In this document: positions 29,913-37,686 of the stretch, one piece after another | How positions within the stretch are numbered: the stretch's first letter is position 1 | How the letters are laid out: each line of letters starts with the position of its first letter | Assembly (NCBI GenBank): GCA_902634935.1 | Contig: CACPMF010000003.1 | Coordinates: 33,647 to 97,646, forward strand | Reading direction: 5' to 3' | Length of the DNA: 64,000 bases | Origin: an uncultured Pelagibacteraceae bacterium | GTDB lineage: Bacteria; Pseudomonadota; Alphaproteobacteria; Pelagibacterales; Pelagibacteraceae | Position numbers and translations under genes: made by a program | The notes under the pieces: generated by a model | Told to the model about the DNA's origin: nothing | What the model saw: the letters and a program-made list of their open reading frames with translations, nothing else | Databases searched by the model: none

Positions 29913-30653
29913 ATGAACGATAATATTTTAGTTAAATTAAAAAATGCAGGTTTTCGAATAAAGAATAAGTGGCTTGTACAAAGTGTGTCCTTTCAAGTTG
30001 AAAAAGGTAAAATTGTTACACTTATAGGTCCTAATGGATCTGGAAAGAGCACAACCGCTAAAATAGCATTGGGAATTTTCAAAAAAATTGAAGGTGAAGT
30101 TGAAAAATATACTAATAAAGTTGGCTATGTACCGCAAAAAATCTCAATTGATTGGACCCTACCTCTAAGAGTAAGTGATTTTATGGTGTTAACTGAAAAT
30201 ATTAAAAATGAAGATATAGATGAAGCATTGTCATTAACTGGTGTTATCCATCTCAAAAATAAAAATTTAGGAAGTCTATCAGGAGGAGAATTTCAAAGAG
30301 TTTTACTTGCAAGAGCTATCTCAAAAAAACCCGAATTGTTGGTTTTAGATGAACCTGTTCAAGGAGTAGATTTTACAGGTGAAATTGCCCTTTACGAATT
30401 AATTAAAAAAATATCTGATGAATTAAATTGTGGTATCTTACTTATATCCCATGATCTTCACACAGTTATGAGTGCTACTGATCATGTAGTTTGTCTTAAT
30501 GGTCATGTGTGTTGTTCAGGTTCTCCAATTGATGTTGCAAGAAACAATGAATATAAAGCGTTGTTTGGTGAACAGGCTTCTAAAACTTTAGCTATTTATG
30601 AACATAAACATGATCATACTCACTCCAACGATGGAGAAATAAAAAAAAATTAA
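29913..30653 (+). CDS. znuC: Zinc ABC transporter ATP-binding protein ZnuC
   Basis: 246 aa ABC ATPase. Walker A GPNGSGKST is at 39-47, followed by GYVPQK, the signature LSGGEFQRVLLARA, Walker B LLVLDEP and the switch His in ISHDLHTV. The C-terminus carries a His-rich tail (YEHKHDHTHSND) common in zinc importers. Stop and znuB start are adjacent. Confidence 0.95.
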   Translation: MNDNILVKLKNAGFRIKNKWLVQSVSFQVEKGKIVTLIGPNGSGKSTTAKIALGIFKKIEGEVEKYTNKVGYVPQKISIDWTLPLRVSDFMVLTENIKNEDIDEALSLTGVIHLKNKNLGSLSGGEFQRVLLARAISKKPELLVLDEPVQGVDFTGEIALYELIKKISDELNCGILLISHDLHTVMSATDHVVCLNGHVCCSGSPIDVARNNEYKALFGEQASKTLAIYEHKHDHTHSNDGEIKKN

Positions 30654-31457
30654 ATGTTTGATGATTTTTTTATAAGAGCTTTGGTTGCAGGATTAGGTGT
30701 TGCTATCGTTACTGGGCCTCTTGGTTGTTTTGTAGTTTGGAGAAGATTATCTTATTTCGGAGATACTCTAGCACACTCTGCGCTGTTAGGTGTTACAATG
30801 GCTTACTCTTTTCAATTTAATATCGCTTTATCGGTATTTATCATCTCATCTATAATTGCTTTAATTTTAATTCAACTTCAAAAAAAAACTAATTTACCTG
30901 GAGATGCATTGTTAGGATTGTTAGCGCACTCATCATTAGCTGTTGGATTAGTTGTGATTGGATTTTTAACATTTATTAGATTTGATATAATGGGATTACT
31001 TTTTGGTGATATATTAGCAGTAACATTAAATGATATAATTATAATATGGTTTGGCGGAGCTCTTATTTTACTAATCTTAAAGTTAATTTGGAAACCGTTA
31101 TTTGCATCTACAGTAAATTATGAACTTGCAGAAGCTGAAGGACTTAATCCTGATAGAGCAAAAGCGATATTTACAATTTTAATGGCTGCAATTATTGCTA
31201 TCTCAATAAAAATGGTTGGGTTATTATTAATTACAGGAATGTTAATTATCCCAGCTGCTATGGCCAGAAACATTTCGGACAGTCCAATTAAAATGGTAAT
31301 ATTTTCAATTATTGGAGGAGTATTGTCAGTAATAATTGGATTATTTACCTCTTTAGAATTTAATACTTCTTCAGGTCCATCAATAATAGCTGCAGCTTTA
31401 TTATTATTTATACTGTCATTATTTAAAATTAAACAATCTGTTCAATTGAAAAACTGA
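30654..31457 (+). CDS. znuB: Zinc ABC transporter permease ZnuB
   Basis: 267 aa, eight or nine hydrophobic helices of the ABC-3 family. Landmarks are CFVVWRRLSYFGDTLAHSALLG, LPGDALLGLLAHSSLA, FGDILAV and GLLLITGMLIIPAAMAR. It forms the membrane channel with ZnuC. Followed 6 bases later by zur. Confidence 0.95.
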   Translation: MFDDFFIRALVAGLGVAIVTGPLGCFVVWRRLSYFGDTLAHSALLGVTMAYSFQFNIALSVFIISSIIALILIQLQKKTNLPGDALLGLLAHSSLAVGLVVIGFLTFIRFDIMGLLFGDILAVTLNDIIIIWFGGALILLILKLIWKPLFASTVNYELAEAEGLNPDRAKAIFTILMAAIIAISIKMVGLLLITGMLIIPAAMARNISDSPIKMVIFSIIGGVLSVIIGLFTSLEFNTSSGPSIIAAALLLFILSLFKIKQSVQLKN

Positions 31458-31463
31458 TCAACT

Positions 31464-31880
31464 ATGAATAAAATACAAAATATGGATAAACAGCAAATGC
31501 TATCAAAAAATCAGCAAATCATTTTTGATATAATTGAAAAAGCAAAAGAGCCAATTAAAGCATATTCAATACTATTCAATGTACAAAAAAAGGGAATTAA
31601 GGCGCCTTTACAGGTTTATAGAGCCTTAGATAAATTAGTTGAAATTGGAAAAATTCACAAAATTGAAAGTAGAAATTCTTTCGTTGCATGTAAAAACTCT
31701 AATTGCCAAATATCAAAAGCAACTGCCTTCTCCATATGTGAAAGTTGTGAAGAGGTAAGTGAAATAAGTGATAATAAATTATCCAAATATTTAAAAAGTT
31801 TTCAAAATAAAGCTGGCATGAAATTCAAAAAATATAACCTTGAATTTTTTGGACTTTGCAAGAAATGTTCAGTTAAATAA
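31464..31880 (+). CDS. zur: Fur-family regulator, probably Zur
   Basis: 138 aa with an N-terminal winged helix (AYSILFNVQKKGIKAPLQVYRALDKLVEIGKIHKIES). The C-terminal dimerisation part has two CxxC pairs (CESC near the middle, CKKC near the end), the structural zinc site of Zur and Fur. Being in the znuC-znuB transcript below the Zur boxes supports Zur over Fur and predicts autoregulation. Confidence 0.9.
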   Translation: MNKIQNMDKQQMLSKNQQIIFDIIEKAKEPIKAYSILFNVQKKGIKAPLQVYRALDKLVEIGKIHKIESRNSFVACKNSNCQISKATAFSICESCEEVSEISDNKLSKYLKSFQNKAGMKFKKYNLEFFGLCKKCSVK

Positions 31881-31909
31881 TTTGCATATTACAAAAAATA
31901 TTTTCACAA

Positions 31910-32248
31910 ATGTTATTCTTTCTTTTTAAAGTTATTGCAGCAGGTTTAATTGTTGCTTTTTCGAGTTGGTTGGCTGGTCAAAATCCTAAGCTCGCTGGAT
32001 TTATTATAGCACTACCTTTGGTATCACTAATAGCGATACTGTTTTCGTATTATGAGCACAATGATACAGAAAAAACAGTAATGTTTACGAAAAGTATATT
32101 TATTGCAGTACCAGCAAGTTACTTATTCTTTGTGCCCTTCTTTTTTGCAAAATCTTTTAATATGAATTTTTTCATAATTTATATTGCAGGTTTAATGTTT
32201 CTAATCGGTGGATATTTTATCCATAGATACATAGTTAATTTCTTATAA
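31910..32248 (+). CDS. Small membrane protein of unknown function
   Basis: 112 aa with about four transmembrane helices. Notable pieces are SSWLAGQNPKLAGFIIALPLVSLIAILFSY and YEHNDTEK. It resembles in outline short membrane proteins of the DUF3147 type, but I cannot confirm this. It starts 29 bases after zur and may be read from the znu transcript. No function can be assigned. Confidence 0.7.
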   Translation: MLFFLFKVIAAGLIVAFSSWLAGQNPKLAGFIIALPLVSLIAILFSYYEHNDTEKTVMFTKSIFIAVPASYLFFVPFFFAKSFNMNFFIIYIAGLMFLIGGYFIHRYIVNFL

Positions 32249-32257
32249 AGTTAACAT

Positions 32258-32286
32258 ATTTAACAAATCTTTAACATAAGTGTCAT
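32258..32286 (+). promoter_or_regulatory. Candidate Pho box before the arsC-aqpS operon
   Basis: Three 7-base half-sites, ATTTAAC, CTTTAAC and GTGTCAT, are separated by 4 bases each, giving the 11-base period of PhoB boxes. The third closely matches the classical CTGTCAT. The same pattern stands before pstS, phoX and plcP in this window. The gene at 32308 begins 21 bases later, and a TAAGTA hexamer 10 bases after the second half-site could be the -10. Confidence 0.55.
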
Positions 32287-32307
32287 AAGTAATACGAAAG
32301 GAGTTAT

Positions 32308-32529
32308 ATGTTTTTAAAAAAATATCTTAAGTGGATAAGTACATTTTTAGTTCTAATTGGAATATTATTAACAAATTTAAATATCTATCCGATAAATATA
32401 TATTTTCATGGTTTAGGAGTTGTCGGTTGGACTGTCGCAGGATTTTTATCAAAAGATAAGGCCATATTAACTAATTTTGGATTACAAATTCCATTATTTG
32501 TAATTGGTATTTATAAAATTATTTTTTAA
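32308..32529 (+). CDS. Small two- or three-helix membrane protein (DUF6552-like)
   Basis: 73 aa. YLKWISTFLVLIGILLTNLNIYPINIYFHGLGVVGWTVAGF resembles a widespread small membrane family in marine bacteria (possibly DUF6552). A clear AAGGAG ribosome site lies 5 bases before the ATG. The stop overlaps the arsC start (TAATG), so it is the first gene of the ars operon and is probably co-regulated with it. Function unknown. Confidence 0.75.
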   Translation: MFLKKYLKWISTFLVLIGILLTNLNIYPINIYFHGLGVVGWTVAGFLSKDKAILTNFGLQIPLFVIGIYKIIF

Positions 32530-32960
32530 TGAAAAATATTTTATTTGTATGCACAGGAAATTCAGCGAGAAGCATTATTGCTGAGAGTATTATTAATAAT
32601 GAATACTCAAATAAATTTAATGCTTTTAGTGCTGGTAGTAATCCATCTGGAAAAATCAATGAAGATGTTAAAAATTTTTTAGAGAAAAATAAAAGTTATG
32701 ATCTAACTAATTATAGTTCTAAAAACTTTGAAGAATTTATCAATAAAGAAATAAAAATGGATCATGTAATAACAGTATGCAACAACGCAAATAATGAGGT
32801 ATGTCCTATTTGGCCTGATAAAAATCAAATTATACACTGGGATATTGAAGATCCAGTAAAAAAACTTCAAAATGCAAATGATGAAGAAAAACAAATAATC
32901 ATTAGAAACACTTTCAATGTTATAAGTAATAAAATTAAAGATTGGCTAGATGAAAAATAA
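32529..32960 (+). CDS. arsC: Arsenate reductase, thioredoxin-coupled (LMW phosphatase fold)
   Basis: 143 aa. The phosphate-binding loop CTGNSARS has the nucleophile Cys8. Two further Cys (84 and 92, in TVCNNANNEVCPIWP) complete the three-Cys relay of the B. subtilis/S. aureus type ArsC, which is recycled by thioredoxin. The DPV segment (IEDPVKKL) supplies the general acid Asp. It reduces arsenate to arsenite in the cytoplasm. It overlaps aqpS by 11 bases. Confidence 0.92.
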   Translation: MKNILFVCTGNSARSIIAESIINNEYSNKFNAFSAGSNPSGKINEDVKNFLEKNKSYDLTNYSSKNFEEFINKEIKMDHVITVCNNANNEVCPIWPDKNQIIHWDIEDPVKKLQNANDEEKQIIIRNTFNVISNKIKDWLDEK

Positions 32961-33609
32961 AAATAAATATTTTCTTTCAGAATTTATTGGAAGTTGCTTT
33001 CTAGTAATGATCATAGTTGGATCAGGTTTAATGGCAGAAAATCTTACCAATGATACAGCGGTAATGCTAATTGCAAATACTATAGCAACTGGAGCTGGTT
33101 TGTTTGTGCTAATAACAGTATTTGCTGATGTATCCGGGGCTCATTTCAATCCATTTGTAAGTATTGCTATGACAATTACAGGAAAGTTAAAAAAAAAACT
33201 TCTACCCTTTTATATTTCCGCTCAGATACTTGGATGTTTACTAGGTGTAGCATTAGCTAATTTCTTTTTTGAACATCAGATTTTTGAATTATCGACAAAA
33301 TCAAGAGATGGTATCTATATTTTTGTATCAGAAATTGTTGCAACATTAGGACTAATAATCATTATTTTTGGATCTATGAAATCAGGTAAAATTACTGTAG
33401 CTGCATCTGTTGGGTTATATATTACAGCTGGTTATTGGTTTACCTCTTCAACTTCTTTTGCAAATCCTGCTGTTGCAATAGCAAGAACATTCACAGAGTC
33501 CTTTACTGGTATAAGTTATTTAAACACTCCTTTTTATATAGTTGCAGAACTAATTGGTATGGTAATTGCTGTTTATTTTGCAAAAAAATTATTCTTAGAA
33601 AAAAATTGA
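32950..33609 (+). CDS. aqpS: Aquaglyceroporin of the AqpS type, probable arsenite exit channel
   Basis: 219 aa, six helices of the MIP family. The first NPA box is NPF (residues 67-69, GAHFNPFVS). The second is a normal NPA (172-174, SFANPAVAIAR), with the selectivity Arg at 179. AqpS of Sinorhizobium meliloti lies beside arsC and lets arsenite flow out; the same pairing here suggests that role. No arsenite pump (ArsB/ACR3) or ArsR is in view. Confidence 0.88.
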   Translation: MKNKNKYFLSEFIGSCFLVMIIVGSGLMAENLTNDTAVMLIANTIATGAGLFVLITVFADVSGAHFNPFVSIAMTITGKLKKKLLPFYISAQILGCLLGVALANFFFEHQIFELSTKSRDGIYIFVSEIVATLGLIIIIFGSMKSGKITVAASVGLYITAGYWFTSSTSFANPAVAIARTFTESFTGISYLNTPFYIVAELIGMVIAVYFAKKLFLEKN

Positions 33610-34094
33610 AAAATTTAAGACTAACAAACAATATTAAATTAATTAATAAAAAATTTAAAAAAAATGAATTTTATCATTTTTTTAAAACTCCAAATCTTTC
33701 AATTGTAATACCTAAAATTAAAAACAAGTATATTTTGGTTTCACAAAAAAGAATTCCTATAAATCAAATTAATTTTGAGTTTCCATCTGGTATCATTGAA
33801 AAACATGAAACAGCCTTAATATCTGCTAAAAAAGAATTAATTGAAGAAACGGGATATAAATCAAGAAATAAATTGAGAAAAATTACCTCGTTTTATTCTG
33901 AACCAGGTCGACTCACCACTAGAATTACTGGTTTTTTTTGTAATAATCTTATTAAAATTTCAAAGCCTGAAAAAGGAATAAAAATACACTTAGTTTCAGA
34001 TCAACAAATAATTAAACTAGTTAAGAATGGCAAATTTAATAATGCTTCTCATATCGGTATGTTTTTATTTTATAAAAAAAAATACGCTCGATAA
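33606..34094 (+). CDS. NUDIX hydrolase
   Basis: 162 aa from a TTG at 33606 that overlaps the aqpS stop. The frame stays open further upstream, but that part lies within aqpS. The Nudix box reads G-x5-E-x7-KELIEETGY (GIIEKHE ... KKELIEETGY), with Lys in place of the usual Arg. The layout recalls ADP-ribose pyrophosphatases. Position implies co-transcription with arsC-aqpS. Its last codons lie inside the stem of the phoX terminator on the other strand. Confidence 0.78.
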   Translation: MKNLRLTNNIKLINKKFKKNEFYHFFKTPNLSIVIPKIKNKYILVSQKRIPINQINFEFPSGIIEKHETALISAKKELIEETGYKSRNKLRKITSFYSEPGRLTTRITGFFCNNLIKISKPEKGIKIHLVSDQQIIKLVKNGKFNNASHIGMFLFYKKKYAR

Positions 34095-34109
34095 ATTATC
34101 GAGCGTATT
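34074..34109 (-). terminator. Intrinsic terminator of phoX
   Basis: A perfect 13-base stem (34081-34093 with 34097-34109) and a 3-base loop. On the minus strand it is followed by seven T (34074-34080). It lies 19 bases after the phoX stop. On the plus strand only three T follow, so it is weaker for the nudix transcript. Confidence 0.85.
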
Positions 34110-34127
34110 TCAGGGGTCTATTGTTAA

Positions 34128-36044
34128 TTAACCAATTCTAGAGCCATCATTTTTTCTAATAGCTATAATTGAAGATCTTGGAGCCGTTCCAGGTCCATCT
34201 GGCCATATAGAATTACCTTTTTCACCTGGATGTTGAATACCAACAAACATAGTTTTGTAATCTTTACTCCAGGTCAATCCTGTAACCTCTGCCTCATTAG
34301 GACCTACAAGAAATCTTTTAATCTCACCTGTCTTTGGGTCACCATACAACATTTGATTATTACCCATACCAGCAAAGTCTCCTGAATTAGAGTATTTTCC
34401 ATCTGTTTGTATCCATAATCCTCCTTTAGAATCAAATTTAATTCCATCAGGAGCATTAAACATATTTTCCTTAGTTATGTTTTTAGATCCAGCATTTGGT
34501 CCTTTGTGAACAGCTGGATTTCCAACTAAAGCAAATATATCCCATTTAAAATTAGATGAAGCATGATCACCTCTATGTGCTGTCCATCTAACAATTTGAC
34601 CATATTGATTATTTATTCTAGGGTTAGGTCCATTTACAGACGTATCATCGCCACCAGCATTTGGTTTTTTTCCTCTGTTCTTATTATTTGTTAAAGCAAC
34701 ATATGCTTCTGCTTTTAATGGATTTGCCGCAACCCATTCAGGTCTATCCATTGTAGTTCCGCCTGCTGCAGAAGCTGCCATTCTAGTGTGAATAGCTATT
34801 TCGGCTTTAGACTTCATTCCAGTTGTTTCAGGTGTTAAAGGTAACCATTTGCCTTTTCCATTGTCATCAAACTTGGCAACAAATAAATCTCCATCTTCTA
34901 AAACTTTGGAGTTATCACCATTTTTATTATATTTTTTTGATGAAATAAATTTATACAAATACTCACCTCTCTCATCATCTCCCAAATAAACAATAACTTC
35001 ATTATTTTTACCAAGTGTTACCTCAGCATTTTCGTGCTTAAATCTTCCTAAGGCTGTTCTTTTTTTTGGAGTAGATGAAGGATTTAATGGATCGATTTCA
35101 ACAACATAACCAGCTCTATTTGGTTCATTAGGTTCTAAATCCCAACTAAATCTATCATCAAATTTACCCCAAGCATAACCCCAATCCTTTGTTGAAATAC
35201 CATATCTTTTAAATTCTGGTGGAATATCAGCATTAGGATCAGTATTAGAAAAATAACCGTTAAAGTTTTCCTCACATGCAAGATAAGTTCCCCATGGAGT
35301 TTTACCATTTCCACAATTATTCCAAGTTCCTAAAGATAGCGTTCCAGTAGGATCTGAAATAGTTTTTAACAAATCATGCCCTCTTGCAGGACCTGTAATT
35401 TCCATTCTTGAATCTGCGGTTATTCTTCGATTATATTTAGAGTCCTTAACTATTTCCCATTTACCATTTTCATTTGATATTTCAAAAATACTAACACCAT
35501 GACCTGCTTTACCTTTTCTAACATCATCTGCTGTTTCAGGTAATTTGGTACCTCTGTTGCCGTAAATAATTGATCTATTTACATATTCATTATTAACAGC
35601 AATGATTGTTTTACCATCTTTAGTATAAAAAGTATCCATACCATCATTGTTATCACCAAAAGCAAGTTCCTGCGTCTCACCAGTTCCTCTTGTGTAATGA
35701 TCAAACCATTTACCCTTAGTAAATAATGGATCACCCCACTTAGCTAAAATTTCCCAATTATATCCTTCTGGTACTGTAATATCATCTTTCGTATCTGCTT
35801 TAATTGGTTTAAAATCTACAAGACCAGAAAATGCAGCTTCTGCATCATTAGAGCTTAAAATGTTAATTCCAGAACCAAGAACAAAAGCTGATGCGCCGAA
35901 CATAGCACCATTTTTCATAAAGCTTCTTCTGCTCATTGCCTTTTGAAGTATATTGTCAAAATCAACCACTTCTGGTGGTGGATTATTTATTTCATCATAT
36001 TCATCAATTGATAAATTATGTATTTTAGTTTTATTATTTTTCAT
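34128..36044 (-). CDS. phoX: PhoX-family alkaline phosphatase (DUF839), Tat-exported
   Basis: 638 aa from the ATG at 36044, which has AGGAG 7 bases upstream; the longer frame to 36107 lacks a ribosome site. A twin-arginine signal is seen after a 40-residue leader (MSRRSFMKNGAMFGASAFVLGSG). The PhoX core follows, with ARGHDLLK, WNNCGNGKTPWGTYLACEEN, the NAEVTLGKNNEVIVYLGDDERGEYLYKF stretch and GIQHPGE. PhoX releases phosphate from many esters in the periplasm, using calcium and iron. A Pho box and -10 lie upstream. Confidence 0.93.
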   Translation of the reverse strand: MKNNKTKIHNLSIDEYDEINNPPPEVVDFDNILQKAMSRRSFMKNGAMFGASAFVLGSGINILSSNDAEAAFSGLVDFKPIKADTKDDITVPEGYNWEILAKWGDPLFTKGKWFDHYTRGTGETQELAFGDNNDGMDTFYTKDGKTIIAVNNEYVNRSIIYGNRGTKLPETADDVRKGKAGHGVSIFEISNENGKWEIVKDSKYNRRITADSRMEITGPARGHDLLKTISDPTGTLSLGTWNNCGNGKTPWGTYLACEENFNGYFSNTDPNADIPPEFKRYGISTKDWGYAWGKFDDRFSWDLEPNEPNRAGYVVEIDPLNPSSTPKKRTALGRFKHENAEVTLGKNNEVIVYLGDDERGEYLYKFISSKKYNKNGDNSKVLEDGDLFVAKFDDNGKGKWLPLTPETTGMKSKAEIAIHTRMAASAAGGTTMDRPEWVAANPLKAEAYVALTNNKNRGKKPNAGGDDTSVNGPNPRINNQYGQIVRWTAHRGDHASSNFKWDIFALVGNPAVHKGPNAGSKNITKENMFNAPDGIKFDSKGGLWIQTDGKYSNSGDFAGMGNNQMLYGDPKTGEIKRFLVGPNEAEVTGLTWSKDYKTMFVGIQHPGEKGNSIWPDGPGTAPRSSIIAIRKNDGSRIG

Positions 36045-36111
36045 AAATATCTCCTTTAAATAAACCTCACATAAAAATATGACATTTGGATTAATGATAT
36101 ATTTCAATAAA

Positions 36112-36129
36112 ATTAAAAATTTATTACGG
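36112..36129 (-). promoter_or_regulatory. Candidate Pho box of phoX
   Basis: On the minus strand CCGTAAT and TTTTAAT are separated by 4 bases. A TATATC hexamer follows exactly 10 bases after the second half-site, the placing expected for a PhoB-activated promoter without a -35. This leaves an untranslated leader of about 45 bases. Confidence 0.65.
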
Positions 36130-36174
36130 GAGTAACGCCACTAACTTAAAAGTTGTAATAGATTAAATTAAATT

Positions 36175-37686
36175 TTAATTATTTGAGTAAATTACTCTCG
36201 GCTCTAAAAATAATTCTCGCGCAAGAGCTTTAAATCTTTTTGTAACTTGTTTGGAAATTATTTCTTGATGTTGTGATGGAATTTTTAAAAATACAGAGTT
36301 ACCTCTTTTATATAATTTAAATTCCTCTAAAAAAATAGTTGAAATAGATGTTAGGGAGTGAGCAAATCTTAAAGCTGCACCAACTTGTTTACTAGAAAAA
36401 ATTTCATTATTATTTAAAAAAGTCAAATATTCTATTTTAGGGTTGTATTTAATGCTACAGTACCTCCAATAACATGAAAGAGCTATTTGAATTCTTTCTT
36501 TATGTGAAAGTCTCAATAAAGGAGTATTTAATGTTTCTTGAAAAACTAATTCTGCCTTTTGAAAAGCACCAAGTCCCCAATCCATATGACTTAAAACACA
36601 AGCTAAGTTAAGCAATTTTTCATCAAAATGTTCATTACCATCAAAAACAGGTTTGATAAATTCGTGATATTTTTTGTAAGTTAGTCCCAAATCACCTCTT
36701 TTTTTTGAAATGTATTCTAATGATTTTTCAAAAACTTGAGAGTTATCAATATCTTTAAAGTAATCTTTTGCGAGAGACCCCTCTCTGATACCACTTATAG
36801 AGCATATTATGTTTTTTGGATTTGTTACTGTCATGATCTCATTTAAAATAATGGAGCTATAAGGTAGATAGGGAGTTCTAGATTTAGATATATATTCAAC
36901 TGTTTTTAATTTTGCTTTATTGAATGAAGAAATTTTTTCCACAAATAATGATAAATCTTCATAATTTACTGAATATTGATGGATTATGTGGACAGGGTGT
37001 TTGTTTTGAAAAAGATGAAGTTTAAATAAAGCTCGCCATGTTCCGCCAACTAAATAAAGATTTTCAAATTTTTTTTTAGATAACCATTTCTCCTCTCTCA
37101 AAAGTTTTTTTACATATTTGTAAAGGTTTCTCTTTTTTACAATTGGATTATTAATTAATCTTAAAACACCTAAGGGTAGAGATGTTTTATTGGTGATCAT
37201 ACCGTTTTCAACTCTCGATAATTCTAAACTACCTCCACCGAGATCTGCAACTAACCCATCAACATTATCAAATCCAATTTTAACTCCTTCTGCTGAACAA
37301 ATTGCTTCTTCCTCACCACTTAAAATTTCGATTTTTTTTTTAAAAAGGCTCTCTACATACTCTACAAATGGTTTTGCATCTGTTGCCTCACGTAATACAG
37401 CAGTTGCTATTATTTTTAAATTATCAATTTTAGAAATATTTAAAATCTCCGAAAATCTTTTTAAAACTTTTTGAGCATAATCAACGCCTGACTTATTAAG
37501 CCTTCTTGATTTATCTAAATTTTTACCAAGTTCACAAACAGCTTTTTCATTAAAAAATGGTACACGAGAAGAGCTAAAATCTTCATAAATCAGCATCCTA
37601 ATTGAATTAGATCCTATATCTATAACTGCTAATTTAGCAGGTTTTAATTTTAAATTTTGTTTATTTTTATAAACTTTAATTTCCAC
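36175..37686 (-). CDS. ppx: Exopolyphosphatase / pppGpp phosphohydrolase
   Basis: 503 aa starting at GTG, 11 bases inside the end of ppk. The actin-like ATPase core shows AVIDIGSNSIRMLIYE, GEEEAICSAEGVK and LVADLGGGSLELSRV. The C-terminal half is an HD-like domain. It degrades polyphosphate from the end; paired with ppk it sets polyphosphate turnover. Confidence 0.93.
   Translation of the reverse strand: MEIKVYKNKQNLKLKPAKLAVIDIGSNSIRMLIYEDFSSSRVPFFNEKAVCELGKNLDKSRRLNKSGVDYAQKVLKRFSEILNISKIDNLKIIATAVLREATDAKPFVEYVESLFKKKIEILSGEEEAICSAEGVKIGFDNVDGLVADLGGGSLELSRVENGMITNKTSLPLGVLRLINNPIVKKRNLYKYVKKLLREEKWLSKKKFENLYLVGGTWRALFKLHLFQNKHPVHIIHQYSVNYEDLSLFVEKISSFNKAKLKTVEYISKSRTPYLPYSSIILNEIMTVTNPKNIICSISGIREGSLAKDYFKDIDNSQVFEKSLEYISKKRGDLGLTYKKYHEFIKPVFDGNEHFDEKLLNLACVLSHMDWGLGAFQKAELVFQETLNTPLLRLSHKERIQIALSCYWRYCSIKYNPKIEYLTFLNNNEIFSSKQVGAALRFAHSLTSISTIFLEEFKLYKRGNSVFLKIPSQHQEIISKQVTKRFKALARELFLEPRVIYSNN

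Noticed and set aside
33435..33605. N-terminal extension of the Nudix frame
   Set aside because: It lies wholly inside aqpS and shows no Nudix homology; the TTG at 33606 overlapping the aqpS stop is the sensible start.
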